Positions 11,686-23,919 are shown, counted from the first letter of the stretch. The stretch is DNA of 64,000 bases from Tachypleus tridentatus (GCF_004210375.1 NW_027467782.1:20625276-20689275); one strand, 5' to 3'. Program-made: numbers and translations. Notes: generated from the letters alone by a model not told the origin.

Positions 11686-12698
11686 CTAGTTTTTTTTATC
11701 CACCTTGTGTTGAACATCTTTTAACTCTGGGATCGGTGTTATCAAACCTTTCCAATCGCAATACGACAAGACGTTTCTTGCTGCGAGTTTAGCCATATTT
11801 TGTCTAACTGTTACTTCTGCAGTTCCTATGTGGGGTAGAAGGACCAAGTTTGGTAGAGTGGTGAGTCTGTGATCTTTTGGTATCGGTTCAGGAACCATGA
11901 CATCCAAACCAGCAGCACGGATCTTTCCATGTTTTAAGGCATCGTATAAATCATCATGTTGGACGACTTTTCCTCTGCTCGTGTTGATAAATATAGCAGT
12001 AGATTTCATCAGGTTAAACTGCTTAGCAGTAAACAGTTCTGTTGTTTTGTCTGTCAGATTGCACGTACAAAGAACGAAGTCCGACTCCCTCAGAAGATCT
12101 TCAAATTCTACATAGCGGGCTCCCATACTTTCTACAGCATCAACAGGTTTGTGTATATCATGGTATACAACTTTATTGACCTTAAATGATAAAATTCTTT
12201 CGGCAACAGCCTAACCGATTTTTCCTATGCCCACATGCCCACAGTGGCATTTTAAAGTCCTACACCACACATCCATTAAGGGTCCCACATATATACCCAC
12301 TCTCCATTTTTTTATAGCGTTTGAAGCTTCAAACAGTCGTCTCCCAGTTATCAGCATAAGAGCAACTGTTAATTCGGCAACGCTATCAGTTGGTATCCCT
12401 GGTGTATTACTTACTAGGATGTCGCGTTTCCTGCATTCATTAATATCAATATGGTCGTACCCGACAGAATTGGTCGCGATTACTTTCAGTTGCTGTCCAG
12501 CTGCATCAAGTACTTCACTGTCGATTATATCTGTTGTTGAACAGTAAATAATATCCTTTCCCTGAATACCCTTAATAAGCGCCTCACGTGGTATTGTTTT
12601 GGGTTCTTTATAAAATTCAACATCACATACCTTCCTCAACATGTCGTTCACTTCCTGCGATATGTCAGGCCTAGTAACAAAACTTTGTATTTTGTCAT
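11686..12698 (-). pseudogene. GRHPR-like: Glyoxylate/hydroxypyruvate reductase retropseudogene
   Basis: The translated minus strand follows the D-2-hydroxyacid dehydrogenase family. It shows the N-terminal substrate domain (VIATNSVGYDHID), then SNTPGIPTDSVAELTVAL, a degraded NAD-binding glycine motif (VGIGKIG), FINTSRGKVV, AAGLDV, PEP and the catalytic HIG region (LLPHIGTAEV), with the stop at 11686-11688. The intact enzyme would reduce glyoxylate and hydroxypyruvate in the cytosol or peroxisome. There are no introns over about 1 kb, unlike the multi-exon animal gene, which suggests a processed copy. Lesions: one base lost in a T run soon after the ATG at 12698-12696, a frameshift before the glycine motif that is corrected within it, and an in-frame TAG at 12211-12213 where Gln is usual. 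No poly-A tract or target duplication was found. It is not expected to make enzyme. Confidence 0.88.
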
Positions 12699-13064
12699 GG
12701 TGACTACGTTTTATCGTTAGCAGTGCTACACTATCCGTGTAATGCTCAGTGAAACTCAGTCACTCGCATAGCTCAAGATTCATTATATAACCGATATTGG
12801 CGGTAAGCGCCATCTCTGGATAAACACGTGCAAAAGGTTTGTTTGTGATTATTTGAGTTAACCCAAAAGTGTTGAATTTATAGAGCCATAATTTTCCTTT
12901 TGTTGATAATAGTAACATAAAACTTAAGAATATGTTATTTAGCCAATAGGTCGCTGCATTTTTATTTTTCTTCATATCAGTGTTTCACATTCTAATGGTA
13001 ACTGTTGAAGAATTGAAATATATATTTTCTTATTGAAAACATACTTTAATATCAAGCCACACAT

Positions 13065-14243
13065 TATCAAGTAATGTCCGATTTTAGGTTCAGAAAAGAG
13101 AAAGGATTTCAAACACTTTTAATGTCACTTAATCAATAATGTATGTTTCTTTATTATTAATTACTTCCTGCCAACGATTCACAAGCTTCTGAATGCCACT
13201 TCTATAAAATTATTAGGGTTTGGAGGAAAAGAATGCAGAGAAGGTAGTTTTGACAATTTCATGTGTTCCAAGCTCTTTTCCATCAAGATAGTTCTGCAAA
13301 CTTCGGAATAGATGATAATCAGATGGGAAAAGGTCTGGAGAATAAGGAAGTTGTGGAAGTTTCTCCAGTCTAGCTCTTTAATCTATGCAGATGTGGGGTA
13401 TGGGGCCGTGCATTATCCTGGTGTTACACAACATCTTTACAACTGATCAAAGCAGGCCTCTTTTCTTTCAGTGCAAACTTTGAGCGCTCTAACTGTTGAC
13501 AATAGTAGTCTGATGTAATCGTTACATTAATAGCAGCAATTCAAAGTGGATAACACCAACAATATCCAACCGAAAGATTAACAAGACTTTCCTAGGGTGG
13601 TGGTCCATTTTGGGCTGTGCTTTAGCCAGTTCACCTGCACGTAGCCATTGTCTGCGGCACTTAACATTTTTATAAAATATCAATTTTTTCTTCTCCAGTC
13701 ACTAACCTGTCCAAAAAAGGTGAGTTACATTTACGAGAGTGCAGAGAAGTGCAAATGTCCACTCTTGCTCTAAGGTTGGCTTCTGTCAAATCATGGGTGC
13801 CCCATTTGCCAAGTTTTGAAACGTTTTCAAGCTGCTGTAGATGACGGTGAACTGTTGAATGGTTTGAAATTAGCTTTTGTGCTAGTTCTTCAACAGTTAC
13901 AGCACAGTCTTCATCAAGTGCAGCCAGCAACAAGTCATCGTTAAACTATATAGGATGACCTGATCGTGGCGCATCACATAAACTGCAGTCACCTGATCTG
14001 AACTTCTGAAACACCTTCGACATTTTCTTTCATTGAGAGATTTCGCATCATAAACACCTTGAATGTTTCGTGTAGTTTCTGCTGCACGGTTGTCTTTCTT
14101 AAATTCATAAAGCATTATATGCCTAATGTGCTTCTCATACTCTATACTACATATTTCAGTCATTAAAGTCTTTTGCAAAGACAAAAATGACAATACACTT
14201 TCTGTATTATATTTTTGAAAATTACTTATGGGATGACCTGATA
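13065..14243 (-). pseudogene. mariner transposon relic with ends
   Basis: TA lies at 13065-13066 and 14242-14243. The right end read inward is TCAGGTCATCCCATAAGTAA and the left end is a degraded match (TCAAGTAATGTCC). Minus-strand translation gives the mariner transposase in order: IRHIMLYEFKKDNRAAETTR near 14100, the second helix-turn-helix VEELAQKLISNHSTVHRHL near 13870, KLGKWGTHDLTEANLRARV, and FLDRLVTGEEKID before 13670. C-terminal catalytic remnants (lost frame) continue to about 13110. Several frameshifts and a damaged DD(D/E) core rule out activity. The 1175-bp length is close to the family's usual 1.3 kb. Confidence 0.88.
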
Positions 14244-14250
14244 GTTTTTC

Positions 14251-14522
14251 CTTCTTTTTTTTTTTAATTTCGCGCAAAGCTACACGAGGGCTATCTGCGC
14301 TAGCCGTCCCTAATTTAGCAGTGCAAGACTAAAGGGAAGGCAGCTAGTCATCACCACCCACCGCCAACTCTTGGGCTACTCTTTTACCAACGAATAGTGA
14401 GATTGACCGTCACATTTTTCGCCCCCCGATGCTGAAAGGGCGAGCATATTTGGTGTGACGGAGATTCGAACCCACGATCCTCAGATTATGGGTCGAGCGT
14501 CTTAACCACCGAGCCAGGCCAG
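14251..14522 (-). mobile_element. SINE family 1, antisense
   Basis: Begins with an oligo-T/tail complement (TTTAATTTCGCGCAAAGCTA) directly beside the mariner end and finishes at the complement of the tRNA head (CCGAGCCAGGCC). It probably inserted at the T-rich flank of the mariner relic. Confidence 0.92.
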
Positions 14523-14802
14523 GACTCTTTATAGTTCAACAATACGTCTGTGAAATTAAAAAACCGAATTTTGTTAACCGTTGTGCGTACAGCAAAAATA
14601 GTCTATTGCAAACTTTCTACTTACCTACAAACAAACGCATCCAAAACATATAAATTATGGTGAATTAGAACAAAGCGTACGGTGAAATTTTCTCGTCTTC
14701 TCCAAAATGTGTAAATTGTATTAGGGTTTACATATAAAATATCTGTTTATCTACATTTTGTACTGATAAAGACCAAGATAAAATTTATTTGTATGTTTCT
14801 TT

Positions 14803-14895
14803 TTTAAGCACAAAGCTGCATAATGGGCTGTCTGTGCCGTGCCCACCACCGGTTTTTAGCGGTGTGAGCTCCAAGACTTACCGCTGGTCAAAAGA
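14803..14895 (-). mobile_element. SINE family 3, antisense
   Basis: AAGCACAAAGCTGCATAATG, then GGGCTGTCTGTGC and GCCCACCACCGG, and the head remnant ACTTACCGCTGG. Confidence 0.75.
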
Positions 14896-15213
14896 AAGTA
14901 TGTTCTCTTTCTAACAAAAGTAAACAGAATATGGTGCTTCTTAATAGTTTCTTTTATTCGATATTAGAACGGTAAAAAATGTTTGATCAAGGTTTATATT
15001 TCAAAGATTACAATAGGTATGAGTGATATTTTAGTTACACAGTCCACCTTGAGGAATCAAATTCCGGATTTTACCTTTAAAGGTTCGTATGCTTACTGCT
15101 GTGACTTACAACTTACTTTTATAAAGTTAATTACACTTCATACATCTGAGTTTACGATAGTGAAATACCATTAGCATTAATTTGTTGCAAAATGTTTTTT
15201 AATTTCCTTTATA

Positions 15214-15446
15214 CATGACTCATAATCTGAGGGTCGCGGATTCGAATCACCGTTGCACAAAACATGCTCGCCCTTTCATCCTTGGGGCATTATAATGTGA
15301 CGGTCAATCCCATATTCGTTGGTAAAAGAGTAGCCCAAGAGTTGGCAGTGGGTGGTGATGACTGGCTGCCTTCCCTGTAGTCTTACACTGTTAAATTAGG
15401 GACGGCTAGCACAGATAGCCTCGTGTAGCTTTGCGCGATATTCAAA
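15214..15446 (+). mobile_element. SINE family 1, 5'-truncated
   Basis: Starts inside the tRNA head at ATGACTCATAATCTGAGGGT, so the A box is missing while the B box (GATTCGAATCAC) and the body and tail are present. The anticodon-like triplet CAT resembles an elongator tRNA-Met loop. Confidence 0.9.
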
Positions 15447-15837
15447 AGAAAACTTTTACACATACTGCTCGGATAATTAAACTAACGCTTTGTCTCTTTC
15501 GCCAATAATTGAGATTCCAAAACAATAATATTTTTGCCAAATTAATGTTGTTTGTAAGAGAAAAGTAAATGATTGTGTTATTTACGTTCATTCAAAAATA
15601 AAAGTTTATTTAGTAATTCCTTATAAAGAAGAGTGTGAAATAACTTAATGTCTAGGTCCACACACTTAGTTATGTAAACTTTTAATATCACTAGATTTTA
15701 TTTTTTCTGTAATTGGTGTTCATTGGTATGTCCTCATACCAGTTTCATAGGAATAACTCTCCAAGAATATTAGAACTGTATAATTTGTTACAGTCACTAA
15801 AGAGGTTGTATGTAAGATCCTGAGCTTGGAACCTTGT

Positions 15838-16394
15838 TGGTTAACTCTCTTGCTGTCAACGTATTATTATTATCTCATGCTGGTTGTCACATTGTTTTGC
15901 GTGTTAGTACTGTAAATAGGAGTGCGTTACATAAAAAAAATTATATCTTCATTACAAATGAGCATATAAACATCACATTTTCCTAGTTTGTTTGGAACAT
16001 ACATAGTTGGGTAATCAATCTTGTTCAAACATTTCCATTTCTTCCAGTGTTTCCCACTGAGATCCTGTTCTGAAATGGTCGATGGTTAGGGTTCAGGCAG
16101 AGATTGGGACTGTACTTGGGGTGGAATTCCTGAACTGTTTCCTCGGGCCCTTCCCTGTGATTTCACCGACCTTCCCCTTGTAGTGGAACAACGCCCCCTC
16201 GTGGTTTTAACTGTCTCTACTATCTTGGTTACTTTCAATTTGCTTTGTATGCTTAATTTACTTTCTTCACCATTGTTTTCCGAGTCTTCTTCTGAGCTTT
16301 CGTACTCAAAGCAGTCACTCCTTGAGTCTGAATCTTGCTGAGTTATTTACAAAACTTGAGCTGCAGTGAATGATGAACACCTACACGAAGCCAT
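15838..16394 (-). pseudogene. piggyBac-like transposon relic (N-terminal region)
   Basis: From an ATG at 16394-16392 the minus strand reads a Ser/Asp/Glu-rich acidic segment (SDCFEYESSEEDSENNGEES) and then a basic RG-rich segment (TRGRCSTTRGRSVKSQGRA), with in-frame TAA after 15 codons and TAA again near 16085. Such an acidic then RG-rich leader is typical of piggyBac-type transposases. The DDE core is absent: the frame soon ends in AT-rich DNA that reaches TTAACTCTCTTGCTGTCAAC at 15838, a possible TTAA terminus. I found no matching right terminus. Family assignment is by composition only, so it stays tentative. Confidence 0.4.
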
Positions 16395-16827
16395 CTTGGA
16401 AACTTTGTTGACAACATTCTTCCCTTTTTCTGCATCCCGGAAACAATACTAATCACGTGATCAGATTCATGAATAAGTAAATATTCCAAGATAAACATCT
16501 AAGGCTTATTAAGTGGAAGCTATGCATTTGCCCTAAAGTGCTCCTACCTGATGAATAAAAAAAGACAATATAAAAATTTGACGAGTGTCGCAAATGTCAC
16601 AAAGTCGTAGGATCGACTGCAGTCGGACTTTGCAGTGAAAGAGATAATGACTGAAGTTGGTTTTTCTGATTTTCTATTGTTATATGTTTGAATAAACATA
16701 ATACATGACAGTCTCTCAAACATATACATTAATCGATAATCCACAGGTAACACACCGTTTAACAAACAGAAATTTACATAAACAGCCAACCAACATAATA
16801 CGGTAGCCACTGTTAATCTCGCTCAGA

Positions 16828-16965
16828 GATGTCACAACAAATACCTTACTGAAATCAAAGTTGTCAACTGTTAATGTAGTGGCTTCATATCAAATACCCT
16901 AATGAAATCAAAGTTGTTAACTGTTCATTTAGCGGTGTCATAACAAATACCCTAAAGAAGCCATA
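16828..16965. repeat. 53-bp tandem repeat, about 2.6 units
   Basis: AAATACC recurs at 16839, 16892 and 16945, with the intervening text (TGAAATCAAAGTTGT, CAACTGTTAATGTAG, GGC/GTGTCATA) conserved between units. Confidence 0.85.
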
Positions 16966-18960
16966 GTTACAACGGTAACACGTACAATGATGAAGAAAGA
17001 TACTTAAGTTATGCAAATATTGTATGAAAGCAGAATACTTCAGTTATACTATGCAAGATAATCAATTATGCAACTTAAACAAATACTAAAGCATTTTATG
17101 CTGAACAGTGTTTCAAAATTTCAGTGAGCATTGGACTTTTGATACTTGTTAGCACAATGTTATTAGCAACCCCATTATGTCTTACAGATACAATTTTCTT
17201 GGCTGTGGAAATTCATTACAATTACACCTCCATGTCAAACCTGTGTTATAGTTATTAGTAACAAGTATTCTGGTTCATTCATGAAGTAAGCAACAATTAA
17301 GTATAACATTAAACCAATCTTTAAGTACAGTTTTACCAAAACATTCTCTAATTGAAATTGATACTCAAGACTCTACAATTTGATCTTTAGCTATATTTAA
17401 CTGTTGTGAAATGTATCTATTGTGTGATTGAAAAAAAAACTGAGTCAGGCTAGTACAGATACTTATGTACATTTCTGTATTTTTGAACTTTACACCATCA
17501 CTGACATCATTGTTAGATATGACTGGACATGCACAGGACATCAGCAGCTGAACTTATCAGAAGAAAACAAATACGACTACACATTGTAGAAAATGTAGGT
17601 GGGGAAGTGGTAATTGTTTATGTTTACAAAATGTCTTTATGGAATTTGTATAAAGTAGCAGCTTATAAGTCACTTACTTTAAGTGTAAACCAAACCTTTA
17701 CTCAAAGATAAACAATCATTAACAGTATTTTGTATTTATGGCAAAAGCTACTGAAACTATCTGCCACAATCTTTAATTTTGAGCTACTTATCAGAGAGAA
17801 GATAGCAAACCACTACTTCTCCCACCTCCTGTGCTTAGGGATTGACTGCTTCTTTTGTAACACACCCACTGCTTAAAGAACAGGAGACACCTTGTGGTAT
17901 TGTAATGGATTTCATTTGATTGAAACTCAGGAAGAAAGATTACTAGTAACTTGTAGTATAAGTTATTACATACTCATGCAGAAAGTAAACTAAATATACA
18001 TCCTTATGCATACATGAAGTCAGACAGATGCTTCAGATATTTTGTCACTTCTGGATTATGGTAACTAATTAAACACCCTTGAAAGAGGTACAGATAGTCC
18101 TGAAGTACATTCCTATCTTGGTGTCTTCTTGTGTCTGTTAACCAGTTTGAAAGATTATTAACAGATTCACTTTATTTATTTTCACCATGAAACTTCAGTT
18201 CTCTTCTTTAACTATGTCAGAATTCGAAATATGTTCCAAAGTGATGCACTTGTTTCAAAGTTCCTGTAAAATTAAATAAATTGAAAGACAAAGTAACTGA
18301 ATAATTCTATATCCATAGTCTAGCACATTACCCTAAAACAAAACAATCCCATCAAAGATAGGAATAATGAAATTACTGAGACTTTAAATAAAAAAACATA
18401 AACCATGAAGCTACCAAGCTGAACAGATAAAATGGTCCCAGAAATATCAGATTTTGTTACAAATTACTGTTACTTATGCTGAAAATATGTTCTGAGCCAA
18501 TATGTTACTTGTAACCAGAAATTATGTTATGTAGCTACCAAATAATGCTTAATAACTAAACAACTACATATTATTTGAAATTTCATTCTTAATTAAGACT
18601 ACTGACTTTATTAAAACCAGTATTTGAAAAACAGTCTTGTATTTGGGTATCACTTACTGCTAAGTTTAGTGCTGCTGTTATTTGTTGCCATGAGATTTTA
18701 GTCTTCTTTGACCAAAAATGCATCTATGAGATTATTTGTTTTGTAATTACAAAGAGTGTTAAACTTTAACTGTATCTTATGAGGGCTTATTACACTTGTA
18801 TAATTCAAATGATCAAATAAAGGACTTAAAATGTTTTCCTTAATTTATGTAAGCAGGTACTAGTGTTACTATCAGAAAAGTTAACTGTGGCTAGTGTAAA
18901 AGAAATTGGAGTTGTGATGGGAAAGTAACATAATTTTCCTTTCCAGGATAAATTTATAAA
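16966..18960. other. Unrecognised AT-rich sequence
   Basis: About 2 kb without any gene, RNA or repeat I can support. Short frames such as 17529-17711 have no family resemblance and no splice context. Confidence 0.45.
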
Positions 18961-18964
18961 GGCC

Positions 18965-19165
18965 ACAAAAAAAAAACAAATGGAACAAGTGTGTAAATGT
19001 GTGTAGACAATTCTTTCAAGAAGGTTGGCAAAAACAGGTGGATGCTACTTTCAAGAAGGTTCACAAAAAAAGGTGGAACAAATGAGTGAACGTGTAGACA
19101 ATTCTTATACACTACTTTCAAGAAGGTTCATAAAAAAAGGTAGAACAAGTGCAAACAATTTTTAC
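18965..19165. repeat. Imperfect tandem repeat around TTTCAAGAAGGTT
   Basis: TTTCAAGAAGGTT occurs three times (near 19015, 19050 and 19120), each followed by CA(A/T)AAAAAAGGT(G/A)GA and, in two cases, GTGTAGACAATTCTT. The units are irregular in length. Confidence 0.8.
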
Positions 19166-19579
19166 AATAAAACACTGTTTCATACAAGGAAATGAAATGT
19201 GTACCTATGTTTAGCCAGTTCAAACATCTTTTGAAAGGAAGAAAATACTGATGAGAGAATTATTAAAAGTCAGTTATGTGGATGAACCATGTATTTTGAA
19301 AATGGAAAAACCACGATCAAACAGCACATTCTCTTTAAACAAAAAGCAACTGGAAACAGAGTTTATTAAATGTTTTGATTTTTTAAAATATTCAACAGAA
19401 TAGTGTACAAGGGAAAAAATTCAAAGAATTCAAATCTACCGTTATATTACGATAACCTCCCAACTACTCCTGAAGAGAATGATGCATCTCGAAAATTTTG
19501 TTTTCTCCATGACAAAAGTAACTTCTACAAGAAAATGAAGACAAAGAACCTGCCTCCCAATGGTACAGAGGATTTACAA

Positions 19580-19665
19580 TGCTAAAATAAGGGTTTCGAT
19601 TCCTCTCGGTTGGCTCAGCAGATAGCTCGATGTGGCTTTGCTAATAGAAAACACACATACACAAA
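19580..19665 (+). mobile_element. SINE family 2, 5'-truncated
   Basis: Begins at TTTACAATGCTAAAATAAGG, with B box GGTTTCGATTCCTC, GGTTGGCTCAGCAGATAGC and CACACATACACA tail. Confidence 0.8.
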
Positions 19666-20379
19666 GAACCTTCCAATAGTAAGTTGAAAGAAATCTGTGT
19701 CAAGAATTTAACAGGAGGAAGAATGTAAAGCTGTACACAAAGTATTTCTATTTTATTATTGGCAAGTCATCTAATTATTAGATTCAAAGAGGTCTGGGAA
19801 CTAGAAGGTTACAGAATAAGGTTGTACAGTCGTTTTTTCCAAAAACACAGTTTTACTTATCCACAGAAAACAAAACAAAACAACAACAATAAAAAACATG
19901 TAATTCACCACCTAATGTCAATAATAATAACTTAGAGAATGTGATGAAATGTGGTATTTTACCAGTTTTCTATTGAGTAACTGGCAGAATAACAGGAGGT
20001 TCACCAGGAAATGTACTCTAGAGCAAAATTCTAAATTCTCTAACCTTGACTGAAGTTGAAGCAAAGAGAGAGACTGGCTTCAAGTAAAATCTTTATCTCA
20101 AACATTCATTAAACAGTCAAAGACAATAACAAGTGTATCACTTAGGTGTCTTTACTGGAAAGCTTAAATATCAATTATATTTGTAGCAAAATATAATCAT
20201 ATCTGTGATCATTACTGATGGTACATACTAAAAAAAAACAACAACATGGAAGCATATATGAAAAATATTGCCATTCTTTTTAGGGTTAACATTACTGTAT
20301 AAAAGTACAACATGAATACCAATACAAAGGAACACCTTTATACATAAACTGTATTAATAAATATAATCAAACATCAAGC

Positions 20380-20580
20380 ACACCCTCTACATTCCTACAC
20401 TCAATTACACAACCCCCTTCAAACATGTGGTCAGCTATCGGTCAGTTACCTCTTTCTTTCTTTGTGAACCTGACAGAGACAGAAGAAGGTCAAAACGTTG
20501 TTTGCCCCTCTACATAAAAAAAATTTTCTCAACTCATACCAGCCGTTTTTAAATATATAAAAATACATCATGTTTTACTT
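20380..20580 (+). mobile_element. Penelope-like element terminal fragment
   Basis: Matches the fragment at 33296-33475: ACACCCTCTACATTCC, TGTGGTCAGCTATCGGTCAG, TTTGTGAACCTGAC, AAGAAGGTC, AACGTTGTT and TTTTCTCAAC. It carries the same hammerhead-like region, but with two inactivating differences: the CUGANGA box has an inserted base and GAAA has become AAAA. Confidence 0.65.
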
Positions 20581-20743
20581 GAAAGGAATTTTTCCTAAAA
20601 ACAACCACGCTGATTGTTGTCTTAAATTAAAACTACACAAATAACATATTGAAAAAAGTTTTAAAAATGTATATTAAACAAGGTTGTAGGAAATGTTTCA
20701 ACACCCAGACAAACAGTAAGTTTTAGTGTTATTAACTGAATAC

Positions 20744-21005
20744 AGGGCCCAACATGGCCAGGTGGGTTAAGGCGTTCGACTTGTAACCTTAGGGTCGCAG
20801 GTTTGAATCCGAGTTGCACCATAGTTCCAGCTATGGGAGCATTATAAAGTTATTGTCAATCCCACTATTCTTTGGTAAAAGAGTAGCCCAAAAGTTGGCA
20901 GTGGGTGATGATGACTAGCTGCCTTCCCTCTAGTCTTATACTGCTAAATTAGATAAGGCTAGCACAGGTAATCCTTGAGTAGCTTTGTGCAAAATTCAAA
21001 ACAGA
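20744..21005 (+). mobile_element. SINE family 1
   Basis: Head GGGCCCAACATGGCCAGGTG, B box GGTTTGAATCC, complete body and the tail ending CAAAATTCAAAACAGAC. Confidence 0.93.
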
Positions 21006-21389
21006 CAAATTGATGACAGAAGAGAATGACAGAAAGTTGCAGGCCTGTTACCTTAAGTATAAATATGTAAGTTTCAATACTTTATAAAAAAAAGACAAAA
21101 TGATCTTGAATGTCATTTTCATTATCTTAATGATTTTCACGAGTTCAGTATTTATTAACAAAAGAAGTTGCATTGTTTTATCTTAAGAATATGACACTTA
21201 GAAAATCTACAGAAATGTACTGTTACTTCATGCACTTGACTACTGTGAATGTAAATTAATAGAGCTTATTTACGTTCAGTGAAGTTTCCTTGCTGTTATG
21301 TTTTAGATCTGTAGAAAACAAATGTGGTATGTATAAGTTAACAACAGGACAACACAAGGAGTACCAAATAACAACAAATGCTGACTTAC

Positions 21390-21475
21390 AATATCTGCTA
21401 GAAAGGTCATCTCTTACTGTGTACTGATCTATGAGACTAGAACTTCTTTGTACTATCTCCAGCTTTGTCAATATC
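21390..21475 (-). CDS. Candidate exon D, minus-strand gene of unknown type
   Basis: An 86-nt interval with a good acceptor (CTGTTTACAG) and donor (T-GTAAGTCAG). One frame is open (ILTKLEIVQRSSSLIDQYTV, then RDDLSSRY); the other two have stops. It starts in phase 2, while exon C of copy 2 (23920-24019) ends in phase 0. If both belong to one gene, at least one more exon must lie between them. The product is not recognised. Confidence 0.45.
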
Positions 21476-21621
21476 CTGTAAACAGATCAAAATCTTATGT
21501 TATCTAGATTCTAATCTCTTAATGCAAAGGACCTGTCATTAAACGTAACAATACAGAAATACCTAAATTATAAAAACAATAAACAAAGTCCCTTTCTTGT
21601 GGACATGACATGGAGAAAAAG

Positions 21622-22600
21622 CTACACAAGAGAAATAAAGTAATTTATTTGACAAAATTTGATGATAAGTCCACTAACTTCTTTATAAAGTACTTGTGTT
21701 GATATAAATTTGATGATAAATCCATTAACTTCCTTATAAAGTACTTGTGTTGATATAAACTTGACGATAAATCCATTAACTTCTTTATAAAGTACTTGTG
21801 TTGGTAAAATCTTGATAAATCTCTTAACTTTATCTACTATCCTGAAGTCTACAGGTAAAATGTCCATCTGAGCAGTCACTAGAAGAAGCTGGTGGGTATG
21901 GTTAGCAAACTTCAGTTTGGAAGGAGATAAAAGAAGCCAATAATCCATATAATGGCTCAATCACAACTCCAAAGCATGAAGATAGTGAATAAAAGCTCTG
22001 ACCTCCTGACAAAAAACATAAGGGGCAAGCTTGAAGAGAAGGGAACAAAACACCATGTGATGGACGAACTGAAGATACTGATGAGACCATTGGGATATAG
22101 GGATGTGGAGATAAACACTAGTGACATCAATACCTGTCATTCATAAGCCCAGAGAAAATGCCTACTGTCAGGTAAGAAACAGTAAAATTGGACAGTTGAA
22201 CAAAGTAATTGAGGAAAGACGAATTGATGATAGGCTTCCAGTCCTGGTTTTCTTAAGAACAACAAAGAGTCTTGAATAAAACTAGGTGAAAGATATATAA
22301 TAGATTCAATGTCCTGCTGAGATAATAGTTTCTGAACCACCTCCAACAGACACTGCCTGGCCATGAGATTCCAATATGGAGGAAAGAAAATGGGAATAGG
22401 AGACACTGGAGGAAGGAAAAAAATGGGATTATGAATCCTTCCAATAAAACTTGAAGACTTTAATGTTCCATGTTGAAAGGATGCCAGTAATGAAGAAAAT
22501 TGGTAAGCCAAGCTCTCACCAGATTAGAATCCACAAGATGATGTGATGTGCATTGTCAAAGAATACGATGAGATGAGGACCTCAAGGAGAAGGAACAAGT
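21622..22600 (-). pseudogene. DIRS-like retrotransposon reverse transcriptase relic
   Basis: Minus-strand frames in succession resemble a DIRS-type reverse transcriptase. Near 22330 is QDIESIIYLSPSFIQDSLLF (finger region). Near 22080 is a degraded strand region (SVRPSHGVLFPSLQACPLC). Near 21950 is YMDYWLLLSPSK followed by HTHQLLLVTAQMDIL, where DIRS elements have YLDDWLL and a helix of similar composition. The second catalytic Asp is replaced by Tyr and the frames are broken. Such elements encode RT, RNase H and a tyrosine recombinase; only part of RT is visible. The assignment rests on motif recall, not a search. Confidence 0.55.
21661..21813. repeat. 51-bp tandem repeat, 3 units, in frame
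   Basis: GATGATAAATCCATTAACTT, TATAAAGTACTTGTGTTG units start at 21661, 21712 and 21763. The 51-bp period equals 17 codons, so the flanking minus-strand frame stays open through all three (TQVLYKEVNGFI repeated). Confidence 0.92.
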
Positions 22601-23579
22601 AAGTGTTGGGAAAAGTGGGAAGAGAAATTGTTATAGGTGCTGTACTTGGCTCTGACTGAGACATAACAGACTGTTGTTGTACTGCTGCAGTTCATGATTC
22701 AAAAAGACTCAGAGATTGTGTCCAGTATGTATTACCACAGAAGTGGGCCATATGTAAATACCTAAGATAAGATGATGGTAAACATGTATGAGTTAAGGTT
22801 GCATCACAGTCTAGACGGACCCAACAACAGAAAAACTACATATGCAGAGATAGAGCCAAAGACAAGAAATAAGCCAACATACAATAAAGAAGGGACAGGA
22901 TATCCCCCCAAAATCCCTCAAGGTTTTGATGAAAAGCTTAAGAGAGGATATGGGTGGTAGAAAGATAATGTAAAAAAGTTGTGAAGGTAGAACAAAGGCA
23001 GGAAAGTTGGGCATGTGTAAAAAAACTTAATAGAAACAATCTGTACTGAATTGTGAAACTTACTGAAACAAATGCATACTGGAATCAGTAGTGTTAATAA
23101 ATTTTATTACATTAATTAGAACATTTAAAAAGTATGAAGTACATTCTGTCATTAGGGGGACAAATCTCACATTTGGATCTGGACTTAGAAGATTATAGTT
23201 ACACTATTCACCAATTAGGTATCTTTTTCGTAAACGGATATCATAATATTCAATCCACAAAAAAAAAACTGTAATTCAGCCCATTTAGAACTCCATTTTC
23301 TTTACAATAATGCTGTATGTTTATCACACCTCTATAAATTAGGTGTATATCATCTCTGTAATTCATTAACTAAATAATATTACAAATGGAAGCATAATTA
23401 AAACTGGTTGATAGCATAGTAAGCAATACTGTTAACATTAAAAGAATCAAATTTTGATGTACTGTACCACTTGAAAAGCAGTAAGAAAACTAGGTTTAAA
23501 ACAAGTTGTTCCTATGCCAACACAGTTGAATAAGAATATGGACATCTAATTTATAAAAAAAAAATATGGCAGTAATGCA
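22600..23579. other. Unrecognised sequence, possibly more of the DIRS-like relic
   Basis: Frames at 22772-22960 (+) and 22811-23014 (-) overlap each other and resemble nothing I know. From 23040 on it is plain AT-rich DNA. Confidence 0.35.
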
Positions 23580-23919
23580 ACATGTTTTCCTGTGTGTTGT
23601 GTATGTTTTCTAAGTATAACAAGATCATATGGGCTTTTTTATAGAAATATTTCTTTGCACAATATTTTAACATTATATCTCTGTCTGCTTAATACATGCA
23701 TACTTTACATAATAATTTCTGTTGTTTAAATGGTTTTATGCTGTATTTATGTGTGTGTGTATATATATGTTTATATTCTCTGAATTCTACACGCTATATG
23801 TTACTGTAGTCACTATATGCTACTGTCTTATTAGTAAAGAAAACAAACATTAATGGACTAAAAGTCTACAATAACAAACAGATGTTCTGATACATGAACA
23901 TAGCAATAAGGGTATTTAC

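Noticed and set aside
11897-12547. Plus-strand frames opposite the reductase pseudogene
   Set aside because: Antisense shadows of the GRHPR-like sequence.
16544-16810. 88-codon minus-strand frame with a hydrophobic start
   Set aside because: No domain, no splice context and AT-driven composition; not enough to call a gene.
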